Below are positions 1 through 9,938 of a stretch of 64,000 bases of DNA, piece after piece. The number at the start of each line of letters is the position of its first letter. The stretch's first letter is position 1. Below the pieces are notes generated by a model. That model was not told the origin of the DNA, did no database searches, and saw nothing but the letters and a program-made list of their open reading frames with translations. The DNA lies in contig NZ_FNLF01000002.1 in assembly GCF_900103175.1 (NCBI RefSeq), forward strand, positions 434,001 to 498,000. Reading direction: 5' to 3'. This stretch comes from Tsukamurella pulmonis (GTDB taxonomy: Bacteria > Actinomycetota > Actinomycetes > Mycobacteriales > Mycobacteriaceae). Made by a program: the position numbers and the translations under genes.

Positions 1-37
1 CGCTGCGCTACCGTCGGATCAGTCGAAGGGAGCGGGC

Positions 38-415
38 ATGGACGAGCGGGTCGAATCGACTGCGGAAGCGCGGCAGATGCTCGGCGAGCTGTGGGACACG
101 AACGGCCCGTTGTTGATCCACCAGAGCGGCGGTTGCTGCGACGGCTCCGCCCCGATGGTCTTCACCGTCGACGAGTTCCGCGTGGGCGATGCCAACACGC
201 GGCTCGGCACCGTCGAACTCGACGAGGGGCGCGCCGTGCCGATCTGGGTCTCCGACGGCGAGGCGCGGGTATGGGAGAACAGCGTCCTCGTGCTCGACCT
301 CGAGCCCGGCCGCGCCGCGGGCTTCTCGCTGGAGGGCTCGACCGGGAAGCGTTTCGTCTCGCGGGTGCGGATCACCGGCGCCGACGGTGCCGCGTGCCCC
401 GCCCCGCAGTCCTGA
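38..415 (+). CDS. DUF779 domain protein
   Basis: A 125-residue protein of the DUF779 family, small proteins usually encoded beside acetaldehyde/ExaC-type aldehyde dehydrogenases; their biochemical role is not established. The cysteine motif GGCCDGSAPM at residues 31-40 is the recognisable family feature. The length is normal and there is no signal peptide or membrane segment. The ATG follows a GGGAG ribosome-binding site. An aldehyde dehydrogenase lies 1.3 kb away on the other strand (1712-3235), so the usual association is kept but interrupted by a GH25-like gene. Family assignment is fairly sure; function is inferred only from the association. Confidence 0.85.
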   Translation: MDERVESTAEARQMLGELWDTNGPLLIHQSGGCCDGSAPMVFTVDEFRVGDANTRLGTVELDEGRAVPIWVSDGEARVWENSVLVLDLEPGRAAGFSLEGSTGKRFVSRVRITGADGAACPAPQS

Positions 416-559
416 CGCGAGCGCGCACGGCGATCGGCCGCTACCGTCGACCGTGAGGTTCGCGAACAGCGAGCCTCGACCACGTGAAAGACGTTCGCGC
501 AAAGCAAGACCGGGTGAATCTTCTCCCCAAAGTACCGTCTCGCGGGGTAGCGTGGGCGC

Positions 560-1258
560 ATGCGGAAGAGGCTGAGACGGGCGCGCGCCGCGCGGCTGCA
601 GCGCGACACCCTGTACGCCGACGTCTCCGAGTGGCAGCCGCCGCTGCCCGAGAACTACCCGTACCGCTGGGTGGCGATCCGCTCCAACGACGGCACCTAC
701 CGCGATCGACGTTTCGCCGCCAACTGGGACACCGTGCGACGACTGTTGGACGACGGGCGCCTGGTCGGCGCCATCGTCTACGCCGTTGTCCGGCCGAACT
801 GGGAGGACAGCCTCGCGGTGCACCTGGAGATGCAGGGCGAGGACCGGCCCGACGTGGTGACGATGGCGGACGCGGAGTCGTGGGGAGGCCAGATCGTCGG
901 GGATCATTCGGAGGCCTTCAACGGCTTCACTCGAGGCGCGTCGGACTGGCGCGGCGGCGACGCGGAACCACGGCCCACCCGGTGCATCGGCTACCTCAAC
1001 CCCAACGACATCGACATCTGGCCGTCTCTGCCCGAGATGCCCTTCGTCGTGCCCTCCTACGGCGCGCTGCCCGACTTCTCCCGCGCTCCGGAACTGGGGC
1101 GGCGCTTCGTGATCCACCAGTACACCGACGGCAGCGGCTATGGAAACGGCCTGCCCGAGGGCTACGGTCGCGTGCGGTGCGACATGAACGCCGCCAACGG
1201 ACTCGATCCGTGGCAGCTCGGAGACGTGCTGGGCACCAACACCATTCCGGTGGACTGA
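560..1258 (+). CDS. GH25-like (lysozyme-type) glycoside hydrolase
   Basis: A 232-residue protein resembling glycoside hydrolase family 25, muramidases that cleave peptidoglycan between MurNAc and GlcNAc. Visible GH25 hallmarks are the N-terminal DVSEWQ (residues 21-26), an internal DAE motif (about 104-106) matching the catalytic DxE, and the C-terminal QYTDGSG and CDMN motifs typical of the last strand. The N-terminus is basic (MRKRLRRARAARL) without a clear hydrophobic signal peptide, so export is uncertain. Similar domains occur in actinophage lysins, so a phage origin is possible, but no other phage genes are nearby. The fold call is good; activity is inferred. Confidence 0.7.
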   Translation: MRKRLRRARAARLQRDTLYADVSEWQPPLPENYPYRWVAIRSNDGTYRDRRFAANWDTVRRLLDDGRLVGAIVYAVVRPNWEDSLAVHLEMQGEDRPDVVTMADAESWGGQIVGDHSEAFNGFTRGASDWRGGDAEPRPTRCIGYLNPNDIDIWPSLPEMPFVVPSYGALPDFSRAPELGRRFVIHQYTDGSGYGNGLPEGYGRVRCDMNAANGLDPWQLGDVLGTNTIPVD

Positions 1259-1351
1259 GTCAGCCCACGTACGCGACGCCCGACGCACCGTCGGGCGGGA
1301 GCAGCGGACAGCGGAGCGCTCAGGCCGATCTTCGGTGCGTGTCGGCGACGG

Positions 1352-1525
1352 TTCGTCGGCGTGTCGTCGCAGGAATGCACCGAGGATCGGAGGGCGTCCC
1401 GGCGTCCAGGGGCTCGTCCGTGGGGCACTGACGTGGTGAGTGCAGGGGTATGCGCGCCACGCATGGCTCGTGCCGTGTAAAAGGCTGTGACCTGAGGGTT
1501 CGTGGGTATGCGCTGCACGCATCGC
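1352..1525. repeat. Degenerate intergenic repeat (two copies of an ATGCG-N5-CGCAT dyad)
   Basis: This sits in the 450-bp gene-free stretch 1259-1711. Two near-identical 21-nt blocks lie at 1447-1467 and 1505-1525. Each reads GGTATGCGC, two variable bases, CACGCAT, one variable base, GC, and contains the dyad ATGCG-N5-CGCAT. A third block lies at 52100-52120, 50 kb away. The block at 1352-1365 (TTCGTCGGCGTGTC) recurs at 52057-52070 with one change, again upstream of the dyad. The pattern suggests a small dispersed repeat or the binding site of an unknown protein. Nothing else gene-like is seen in 1259-1711. Confidence 0.55.
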
Positions 1526-1643
1526 TTGCGTGAACGACACGACCTCATCAGCGTGCCCGGGCCGCCACTCCGCCACCCCGCCACCCGCCGTCCACCACCC
1601 GAGCAGCGGCGCACCGTCGGCCGGCACCGACCGGCACACGCGA

Positions 1644-1677
1644 GCGGCGCCGCCCCCCGGATGGGGAACGGCGCCGC
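1644..1677 (-). terminator. Putative terminator of the aldehyde dehydrogenase gene
   Basis: A GC-rich hairpin begins 35 nt past the aldehyde dehydrogenase stop. The arms GCGGCGCCG (1644-1652) and CGGCGCCGC (1669-1677) pair perfectly, and the loop has further CCCC/GGGG pairing. There is no U-tract, as is common for actinobacterial intrinsic terminators, so the call is tentative. Confidence 0.45.
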
Positions 1678-1711
1678 GGACACCCTCACCTGGTGTCGTC
1701 CGGGCAGGGGA

Positions 1712-3235
<1,524 letters not shown>

Positions 3236-3291
3236 GGCGGACCTCCAAAGAGTGGCGTGATGTCAGTCACACTCCACCCTACGCAGTGACC

Positions 3292-3319
3292 GTTGCAACA
3301 CCGTTGCAGCCGGTTGCGG
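3292..3319. promoter_or_regulatory. GTTGC repeat cluster between GAF regulator and ALDH gene
   Basis: Three GTTGC-containing units lie in tandem: the palindrome GTTGCAAC at 3292-3299, GTTGCAG at 3303-3309 and GTTGCGG at 3313-3319, spaced 11 and 10 bp, about one helical turn. Related CGGTTGCA elements occur upstream of the CocE-like gene (6691-6723). They are candidate binding sites for the GAF regulator at 3336-4568. This is inference from position and repetition only. Confidence 0.45.
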
Positions 3320-3335
3320 CCCGAATCCGGCCAGG

Positions 3336-4568
3336 TCAGGCCAGGTCGATGGCGATCGCCGCGAGGCGGCCGTCCGCCTCGGCGCGCGCCCGGGCGTCCC
3401 CGTGGGCGCGCAGCACCCGCCAACCGTGCTCGTCGTCGCGCGCGTCCGGGAGGTCGAGCCACCGTCGTAGCAGGCCCAGATCCCGGCTCGCCATGACCGC
3501 CGATCGCAGGCTCTCCGCGAGCTCGGTGCGCAGGCGCGCGACGCCCGGCGCCGCCGAGTTCGGCAGCAGCGGCCCGCGGTAGAGCGCCAGCGCATCGGCC
3601 ACCCGGCCGGCGCGGAGGGCGCGCGCGGCGTCGTCGGCGTCGGAGGCGAGCGACCCCAGCAGCCGGTACGGCCGCGACCCCACGAGATCGGCGCCGACGG
3701 TCTTGCGCAGCCGCGAGACCTCGGCGCGGACCGTCACCACGTCCAGATCGCGCTCGTCGAGCAGCAGCGCCAGGTGATCGGCGGTCAGGCCCTCCGGGTG
3801 GCGGGCGAGCAGCGCGAGGATGTCGCCGTGCCGGCCGGTGAGCGGCACGTCACGGCCGTCCTTCTCCAGCACCGGGCGCCCGCCGAGCAGCCGCAGCCGG
3901 GGCACCGTCGTCGGAGCGGGCGGCGCCAGACGCAGGATCGCGAGCTGCCCCTCCACGGCGAGGGCGGCTGCCCGCACCAGGGCGAGGGCCTGCGGCGTCG
4001 CCACCTCGGGACCGCCCGTCACGTCCAGGACGCCGATCGGCGTGCGGGTCACCGGATCGTGCACGGGCACGGCGGTGCAGTTCCACCGGTGCGCGCGCCG
4101 CGCGAAGTGCTCCGAACCGGCGATCTGGACCTCGGCGTCCAGCGCGAGTGCGGTCCCCGGAGCGTTGGTCCCGGCCGCCGTCTCGCTCCAGTTCGCGCCC
4201 GGCGTGAAGTTCATGGACGCCGCGCGGCGCAACGCCGCGTCGTCGCCCTCCACCCACAGCAGGGTGCCGTCGCGATCGCCCACGGCCACCATCGCACCCG
4301 CGGAGTCGTCGACGAGCAGCCGTCGGATCACCGGCATGACACCCGCCAGTGGGGTGCGCGCCCGGAGCGCGTCGAGCGCACCGTCGCCCGACGGTGCCTC
4401 CCCGTCCGGGTTCACGCCGACGGCGCGGCTGCGCTGCCAGCTCTCGGCGATGAGGTGCCGCAGCTGCGATGCGCGCAGCGCGGCCTCGTCGACCGCACCG
4501 TCGACGAACATGCTGTGCAGCCGCGCGGCCGCACCGGCGGACGCGACGGCTCGGGAACCGGTCACCAT
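3336..4568 (-). CDS. GAF-domain transcriptional regulator of aldehyde metabolism
   Basis: A 410-residue cytoplasmic regulator with an N-terminal GAF sensory region (about 50-215, including the NWSETAAGTNAPGTAL segment typical of AcoR-like activators) and a C-terminal winged-helix-like region around 230-310 (GRHGDILALLARHPEGLT). It lacks the AAA+ sigma-54 domain of true AcoR, so it belongs to the actinobacterial GAF-regulator type found next to acetaldehyde dehydrogenase genes. It lies between a CocE-like hydrolase gene and the ALDH gene, all on the same strand, suggesting control of both. The ligand is unknown; an aldehyde or alcohol is a guess from context. Confidence 0.8.
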   Translation of the reverse strand: MVTGSRAVASAGAAARLHSMFVDGAVDEAALRASQLRHLIAESWQRSRAVGVNPDGEAPSGDGALDALRARTPLAGVMPVIRRLLVDDSAGAMVAVGDRDGTLLWVEGDDAALRRAASMNFTPGANWSETAAGTNAPGTALALDAEVQIAGSEHFARRAHRWNCTAVPVHDPVTRTPIGVLDVTGGPEVATPQALALVRAAALAVEGQLAILRLAPPAPTTVPRLRLLGGRPVLEKDGRDVPLTGRHGDILALLARHPEGLTADHLALLLDERDLDVVTVRAEVSRLRKTVGADLVGSRPYRLLGSLASDADDAARALRAGRVADALALYRGPLLPNSAAPGVARLRTELAESLRSAVMASRDLGLLRRWLDLPDARDDEHGWRVLRAHGDARARAEADGRLAAIAIDLA

Positions 4569-4599
4569 CGTGGAGACGACGATAGCCCGGAACGGGCGG

Positions 4600-6627
4600 T
4601 CACCAGCCCGGATCGCCCACGATCTGCAGGCTCACGTACGAGGGCCGTTCGGGGCTCATCAGCACCATCTGCTTGCCGAAGCGGGTCTTGAGCAGGTCGG
4701 GCACCGTCGCCAGGTAGCGCGGCACGCTGCCGGCGTAGACGTCCACGCGCAGGCGGTGGCCCTCCTCGAGCAGGGCGTCGGTCGGTACGACGTCGACGTC
4801 GAGCTCGATGATCTCGCCCGGCACCACCTTCTGCTTGGCGGACCAGGTGAGCGGGTGGACGGCGCCGAGCAGCTCGCCGTCGAGGTCGAAGGTGCTGCGG
4901 GCGGGATCGACGGCGCGGTTCGAGGCCAGCAGGCCGCCGCCGGAGAGCACCGTCGAGGTGCCGTCCGGTGCGACGTCGTTGACGGTCACCGTCCAGATCG
5001 CCTCGTCGCCCTCGCACCGCGTCACCAGATGCACGTTGATCGCGCCGCTCAGCTGCACCGGCGCCGCGGCCGGCGGCGAGGTGAAACTGAGCGCGCCGCG
5101 CTCCTGCACCGCGGCGTTTTCCAGGGCCGGCACGGCCTTGGTCAGGCCGGCGAGCACCTGGGTCAGATCGGGGGAAGCCAGGCCGCGCAGGTCGATCCGC
5201 GTGGATGCGGACTCGCGCCGGCGCGCCGGGACGACGGCGAGGCCACCGTCGAACCTGGCGTGCGCCGCCGTGCCCGACGGTGCCGGGGTCGCGTAGAGCC
5301 GCTGGGTGCGTGCGCCGGCACGGGGGAAGGACTCGCCCGCGCTCCAGCCGCCGCCCTGCTGTTCCAGGGTGACGGGGCCGTACCGGTCGACGCCGTTGTC
5401 GATGTCCTTGAGCCAGCGGTCGTACCAGGCGCGCTCGAGCACGTCGATGCGCGGCGGCGCCTGGGTGCCGCCGAAGCCGGCGCCCATGTCGAAGTGGAAG
5501 CCGTTGGTGATCACCATCTGTTTGCGCCCGGCGGGCAGGTTCAGGCGCTGGTACGTGCGCGGCGTGCTGCGGCCGAACAGGTCGTGCCAGCCGCCGAACA
5601 GGAAGGTGGGAGCGGTGATCGACTCGATCTGCGCGTTCCGCTCGGTGAAGTACGGGTTGTCGTTCACGCGCGGATCGCGGCCGGTGAGGACGCCGGAGAC
5701 CACCGAGGAGATCTCCGTCGCGGGCGAGGCCAGGCGGCTGTGCAGCCAGCGGAAGACGTTGCCGTTCACGGTGTCCCGCAGCAGCGTGCGCGGATTGTAG
5801 AGCCACTTGAGCGCGTTCACCGCGCCCAGCCACAGCGGGATGAACACCGACGGGAGGCCGCCGGTGATGTAGATGTCGCGGACGATGTCCTCGCTGCCCT
5901 CGATCGCGAAGACGGCGCCGAGGCCCTCCGGGGCGTGGCCCGCGGCCTGCAGCGAGTTGATCGCGGAGTACGACCAGCCGCCCATGCCGAGCTTGCCGTC
6001 GCACCACGCCTGCTCGCGGGCCCAGGCCAGGGCCTCGACCGAGTCGCGCTGCTCGCGCGGGCCGAGGATCTGCCACACCCCGTGCGAGGTGCCGGTGCCG
6101 CGGACGTCGACGATCACCTGCACGTAGCCGCTGCGCACCAGCCGCCGGTTGATGCCGAAGCCCTGCAGCAGGCCACCGGAGAAGTCGACGGTTCCGCCCG
6201 TGAGGGTCTTGGAGGCGTTCGTCAGCGCCGGGCCGACGAAGGCGGCGTGCGTGGTCTCGTCGATCGCGTCGACGACCATCCGGTTGTACGGGTTCAGGTT
6301 GAGGATCGCGGGATAGGGGCGCTCCACGGGGACCCCGTCGAGCTCGGCAGGCCGGACGACGGTGGCCCGGAGAACCACCCCGTCGGACATGCGGATGTCG
6401 ACGTTGCGGTCGATGTGGACCCGGGGGTAGGTGAGCCGGCCGTCGACGGCCTCGCGCCAGGCGAGGGCGTCGGCGCCGCCGGTGGGGTCGCCGAGGGGAA
6501 GCGTGTGGTCGACGCGCGCGTGGTGCACGCCGCCCGTCGGGGCGGGCAGCGCCGGGCTGCGGTCCCAGAGCGGGAAGCGCACGCCGGACAGCCGTGCGTT
6601 CGCTCTACCGGATCGGCTGGTCACCAT
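4600..6627 (-). CDS. CocE/NonD family (S15) hydrolase
   Basis: A 675-residue serine hydrolase of the CocE/X-Pro dipeptidyl-peptidase (S15) family; members cleave esters or acyl-peptides. The nucleophile elbow GGWSYSA places the catalytic Ser near residue 219, and GGWHDLFG (about 355) matches the region of the acid residue. The C-terminal third is the beta-rich jelly-roll domain usual in this family. The ATG at 6627 is preferred over an upstream in-frame TTG (6645) because a GGAAGGGG site sits just before it. No signal peptide is seen. The gene ends 31 bp before the GAF regulator start, so co-transcription is plausible. Substrate unknown. Confidence 0.85.
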   Translation of the reverse strand: MVTSRSGRANARLSGVRFPLWDRSPALPAPTGGVHHARVDHTLPLGDPTGGADALAWREAVDGRLTYPRVHIDRNVDIRMSDGVVLRATVVRPAELDGVPVERPYPAILNLNPYNRMVVDAIDETTHAAFVGPALTNASKTLTGGTVDFSGGLLQGFGINRRLVRSGYVQVIVDVRGTGTSHGVWQILGPREQRDSVEALAWAREQAWCDGKLGMGGWSYSAINSLQAAGHAPEGLGAVFAIEGSEDIVRDIYITGGLPSVFIPLWLGAVNALKWLYNPRTLLRDTVNGNVFRWLHSRLASPATEISSVVSGVLTGRDPRVNDNPYFTERNAQIESITAPTFLFGGWHDLFGRSTPRTYQRLNLPAGRKQMVITNGFHFDMGAGFGGTQAPPRIDVLERAWYDRWLKDIDNGVDRYGPVTLEQQGGGWSAGESFPRAGARTQRLYATPAPSGTAAHARFDGGLAVVPARRRESASTRIDLRGLASPDLTQVLAGLTKAVPALENAAVQERGALSFTSPPAAAPVQLSGAINVHLVTRCEGDEAIWTVTVNDVAPDGTSTVLSGGGLLASNRAVDPARSTFDLDGELLGAVHPLTWSAKQKVVPGEIIELDVDVVPTDALLEEGHRLRVDVYAGSVPRYLATVPDLLKTRFGKQMVLMSPERPSYVSLQIVGDPGW

Positions 6628-6690
6628 TGCAACCCCTTCCTTCAACCGTCAACCTAGAGCACAGGTGACGAACCTCACAAACCAGGGGTG

Positions 6691-6723
6691 CGGTTGTTGC
6701 AGATCCGATGCAGAACGGTTGCA
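6691..6723. promoter_or_regulatory. CGGTTG repeats upstream of the CocE-like gene
   Basis: The divergent gap 6628-6823 contains CGGTTGTTGCA at 6691-6701, GATGCAG at 6707-6713 and CGGTTGCA at 6716-6723. They resemble the repeats before the ALDH gene (3292-3319), supporting one shared regulator. The rest of the gap shows only a GGAGG site for the next gene. Confidence 0.35.
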
Positions 6724-6823
6724 TTCCCGGAGGTCCCGTTCACCGTGGATGCAGCACTCCGCACGACGGCGGAGCGCCCGATAAGCTCGTTCTCGCACTC
6801 GTTCCCGAATTCGGAGGTACCCC

Positions 6824-7264
6824 ATGTCGCTGACCACCACACTCCTCGATCCTGCGCGCCAGCCGGCCGTCGTCGCCGACTTCGCGTCGGTCGTCGAAGC
6901 CGAGGTGGGCGACAAGAGCGGGCTGTCGGGCACCGTCATCAAGACCGCCTACTCCGCCGTCAAGAAGGTCTCGCCGAACGTCATCGAGTCGGCGCTGACC
7001 AAGCTGCTGCCCGACTTCGCCGCCGCGCTCGACCCGTTCTGGACCGAGTTCCAGGCCCAGGGCCCGGGCGACTTCGGCCAGTTCCTCGCCGCCCGCGGCG
7101 ACCAGGTGGGCGACGCGCTGCTCGCGGTCACCGACAAGAAGGCCGAGTCCACCAGCCAGCCGGCCCTGCGCAAGGCCTACTCGAGCCTGCGCGGCAAGGC
7201 CAAGGAGAACGTCGTCGCAGCGCTCCCGCGCGTCGGCGCGGCCGTCCAGAAGAACGCGGCCTGA
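6824..7264 (+). CDS. DUF6918 family protein
   Basis: A 146-residue soluble, alpha-helical protein of unknown function that matches my memory of the Corynebacteriales family DUF6918: it opens MSLTTTLLDPARQP, has a KSGLSGTVIKTAYSAVKKVSP core (about 32-52) and ends in an ALPRVGAAVQKNA tail. No signal, metal motif or membrane segment is seen. A GGAGG site precedes the ATG. It is followed after 2 nt by a RidA-family gene, so the two are probably co-transcribed. Family call moderate; no function is claimed. Confidence 0.75.
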   Translation: MSLTTTLLDPARQPAVVADFASVVEAEVGDKSGLSGTVIKTAYSAVKKVSPNVIESALTKLLPDFAAALDPFWTEFQAQGPGDFGQFLAARGDQVGDALLAVTDKKAESTSQPALRKAYSSLRGKAKENVVAALPRVGAAVQKNAA

Positions 7265-7266
7265 TC

Positions 7267-7659
7267 ATGGCGAACGTGGAGCTGCACGGCTCGGACCGGC
7301 TGACCACCGCGGTGGCGCACGCCTACAGCGCGACGGTGCCCGCGGGCGCCACCGTCCACATCGCCGGTGTCGCGCCGCTCGACGAGGGCGGCACCACACT
7401 CGCCCCCGGCGACGTGCAGGGCCAGGTGCGCGCGGCCGTCGCCAACCTGCGGGTGATTCTGGACGAGCGCGGTGCGGGGCTCGCCGACGTCGCGCGGCTG
7501 ACGGTGTTCGTGGCCGAGCACCTGCAGATCGACCTGCAGGTCGCCGTCGACACCCTCGCCGAGCTCTTCGGCGATCTGCCGCCGCTGTCGGTCGTCGGCG
7601 TCAGCCGGCTCCGCTACGACGATCAGGTGGTCGAACTCGAGGCCGTCGCCGCGCTGTAG
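7267..7659 (+). CDS. RidA/YjgF family protein
   Basis: A 130-residue member of the RidA (YjgF/YER057c/UK114) family. The founding enzymes hydrolyse reactive enamine/imine intermediates made by PLP enzymes; many subgroup members are uncharacterised. Family features are the central VRAAVANLRVILDERG helix and the VARLTVFV strand. The classical RidA catalytic arginine context near the C-terminus (CEIEA) is not obvious, so this may be an Rid subfamily member with another role. It starts 2 nt after the DUF6918 stop. The subgroup function is open. Confidence 0.8.
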   Translation: MANVELHGSDRLTTAVAHAYSATVPAGATVHIAGVAPLDEGGTTLAPGDVQGQVRAAVANLRVILDERGAGLADVARLTVFVAEHLQIDLQVAVDTLAELFGDLPPLSVVGVSRLRYDDQVVELEAVAAL

Positions 7660-7756
7660 CGGCCGGTTCTGTGAGCGCAGGCACAGCGGCGCGACGGGAT
7701 CAGGGGTGGCCACAGGGGTTCGTTCGCGCCGAATGCGAGGGGTTACCGTATGGGAT

Positions 7757-8371
7757 GTGAGTACCCCTTCATCCGCAGACTCCGTGGCCACCGTGATCAC
7801 CGGGGCGAGCTGGCCCAGGATCCTCACCTGGCGATCCGAGGACGGGAACCTCCTGGAGTCCGTCCGGGTACAGCTCACCGGCGACCGGATCAAGGCCTAC
7901 GGCCGCATCATCGCGGCACCGTCGGCCGACGGCCCCGCGTTCAACGCCTCCTACGACCTCGTCACCGACGACGAGGGCGTCACCCGGCGACTGTCCGTGC
8001 ACGCGTTGACCGCGGCCGGCGAATCGCAGGTGACCATCGCCCGCGACGGCGAGAACCACTGGCTCGTGCAGGGCGCGCAGGGCTCCGAGCGGGGCTTCTT
8101 CTCCGGCGCGCTCAGCGTCGACGTGCTCAAATCCGCGTTCTTCAACGCGCTCACCATCCGCCGGTTCGACCTGCAGAGCCACCCCGAGGAGATCGACGTG
8201 CCGGTCGTGTACGTCGACCTGCCGAGCCTCGCGGTCAAGGAGACGGTCATCAACTACGACGGTGCCGCCGACGGCATCACCGTCATCTCCCCGATCAGCA
8301 GCTCGAAGGTCTCCGTCGACGCCGACGGCTTCATCATCGACTACCCGGGGCTCTCGCGCCGGGTCGAGTGA
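7757..8371 (+). CDS. Putative glycolipid-binding protein (PF06475-like)
   Basis: A protein of about 204 residues resembling the putative glycolipid-binding family PF06475, a beta-rich fold found in Actinobacteria and Pseudomonas. Recognisable segments are the repeated beta strands around LTWRSEDGNLLESVRV, the middle HWLVQGA and the late VVYVDLPSLAVKE. The GTG at 7757 is preferred to an in-frame upstream ATG (7706) because residues before VSTPSS look non-conserved; the site GAGGGG lies 13 nt upstream, so the start is uncertain. Its TGA is directly followed, with no gap, by the convergent tyrA stop (TGATCA). Ligand unproven. Confidence 0.65.
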   Translation: MSTPSSADSVATVITGASWPRILTWRSEDGNLLESVRVQLTGDRIKAYGRIIAAPSADGPAFNASYDLVTDDEGVTRRLSVHALTAAGESQVTIARDGENHWLVQGAQGSERGFFSGALSVDVLKSAFFNALTIRRFDLQSHPEEIDVPVVYVDLPSLAVKETVINYDGAADGITVISPISSSKVSVDADGFIIDYPGLSRRVE

Positions 8372-9340
8372 TCAGCCGAGCGCCGTGATCACGCCCCCGG
8401 CGTGACCGGCCTCGCGCAGCGCCCGCTGCCACCCCGCCCCGTCGAGCACGGGGGAGAAGGGGGTGCGGCGGGCGTTCTCGTACCGCCGGCGCGCCGCGTA
8501 CCCGCGCTCGGTGATCTCCCCGACGGTGCCCTTCTCCGCCAGCTCGGCGCGTGCCGCGATCAGCTCGGCGATGGTGTCGTCGAGCGCGTCGAGCAGGGCC
8601 GGGGCGTTCGCCTCGCACATCGCGTTCACCAGCGACGGTGCGGTGCCCGCCACCCGGGTCACGTCGCGGAAGCTGCTCGCGGCGAGCGAGAGGGCGAGCT
8701 GCTTGGCCGCCGGGTCGAGCTCGGCGGTGATCGCGACCGCCTCGGCCACCACGTGCACCGAGTGCGAGATCCGCGCGACGGCCGCGTCGTGCTCGGTGGA
8801 GCCGGCGGGCACGATCACGGCGCCGCAGTCCAGTCCGACGGTCGCGGCCAGCCTCCAGGCCTGCGCGGACGTCTCGTCGTCGGCGGTGACCACCCAGGTC
8901 GCGCCGTCGAAGAGCGTCGCATCGGTCGCGGCCCAGCCGGAGAAGGCGGTGCCCGCCATCGGGTGCCCGCCGGCGTAGCGGCCTGTCAGGCCCGCGGCGG
9001 CGACCCGTCGCGCGACGTCGCCCTTGACGCTCACGGCGTCGGTGAGCCAGGCGTTCGGCGCGTGCTCGGCGACGGCGGCCAGCACTCCGTCGAGCGCGGG
9101 CACCGGCACCGCCACGACGATCACGTGCCCGCCCTGATCGGCGCGGCGCAGCGTCGCGGCCAGGTCCGCGGAGGCGTCGAACCCCGCGGCGTCGGCGTCG
9201 TCGACCGCGGCGACCGAGCGGTTCCAGCCGTACGCGGGACGCCCGGCACGGTCGAGCGCGCGGAGGATCGAGCCGCCGATCAGGCCCAGCCCGAGGACGC
9301 ACACGGGGACGTCGGAATGAGGAGCACGCTGCGCAGACAC
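8372..9340 (-). CDS. tyrA: Prephenate dehydrogenase
   Basis: TyrA oxidatively decarboxylates prephenate to 4-hydroxyphenylpyruvate in tyrosine synthesis (cytoplasm, NAD(P)-dependent). The Rossmann motif GLGLIGGS follows the N-terminus, the GGHPMAGT loop carries the conserved substrate-site histidine, and the C-terminal helical dimer domain is intact. An upstream ATG at 9421 would overlap the start codon of the divergent neighbour by 2 nt, so I prefer the GTG at 9340, close to the Rossmann fold; the extra N-terminal 27 residues look non-conserved. The neighbourhood (tyrA, tadA-associated gene, tadA, tRNA-Ser) matches Rv3754-Rv3752c. Confidence 0.9.
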   Translation of the reverse strand: MSAQRAPHSDVPVCVLGLGLIGGSILRALDRAGRPAYGWNRSVAAVDDADAAGFDASADLAATLRRADQGGHVIVVAVPVPALDGVLAAVAEHAPNAWLTDAVSVKGDVARRVAAAGLTGRYAGGHPMAGTAFSGWAATDATLFDGATWVVTADDETSAQAWRLAATVGLDCGAVIVPAGSTEHDAAVARISHSVHVVAEAVAITAELDPAAKQLALSLAASSFRDVTRVAGTAPSLVNAMCEANAPALLDALDDTIAELIAARAELAEKGTVGEITERGYAARRRYENARRTPFSPVLDGAGWQRALREAGHAGGVITALG

Positions 9341-9419
9341 CCCGACAGCGTTCCACAACCGTGTTCGGAAGCCGTATGAGACGTGTCGCGGAGGCGGGTT
9401 TGCGGATACGGTTTCACTC

Positions 9420-9938
9420 ATGGCCGCACAGACCGCACCGGAGCGCTACGACGACGTCGACGGTTACGCCGTGGCCGTCACCCGCGAGGAGACCACCTGG
9501 ACGGTGCACCTGCTCGACCCGGGTGCACTCGGCAACATCGGCAAGGCCGAGCAGGAGCTCAAGGGGCTGCGCGCCACCGGCGCGGTGTTCGGCCTGCTCA
9601 ACGTGGACGACGAGTACTTCGTCATCGTGCGGCCCGGGCCCTCGGGCACGCGGCTGCTGCTCTCGGACGCCACGGCCGCCGTCTTCGACGAGCTCGCGGT
9701 GCAGGCGCTCGAGCGGCTCAACGTCGACGTGCCGGACATCGATCCCGAGGAGATCGAGGACACCGATCCCTGGCCCGAGGGCGATCTCGGCATCCTCGGC
9801 GACCTCGGCCTCGGCGAGCAGGAGCTCAGTGTGCTGCTGGCCGACCCGGACCTCTACCCGGACGAGCAGCTGCAGGTCATCGCCGAGCGGCTCCGGTTCG
9901 ACACCGAGCTCGGCGCGATCCTCGATTCCCTGGGCTAG
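9420..9938 (+). CDS. tRNA adenosine deaminase-associated protein
   Basis: A 172-residue acidic protein of the actinobacterial family found immediately upstream of tadA (Rv3753c type). It has no known catalytic motif. It is beta-rich at the N-terminus, then very acidic around DIDPEEIEDTDPWPEG (about 115-130), with a helical C-terminus. Its TAG stop overlaps the GTG start of tadA (TAGTG), implying translational coupling. A supporting role for TadA is inferred from constant gene order only. Confidence 0.8.
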   Translation: MAAQTAPERYDDVDGYAVAVTREETTWTVHLLDPGALGNIGKAEQELKGLRATGAVFGLLNVDDEYFVIVRPGPSGTRLLLSDATAAVFDELAVQALERLNVDVPDIDPEEIEDTDPWPEGDLGILGDLGLGEQELSVLLADPDLYPDEQLQVIAERLRFDTELGAILDSLG

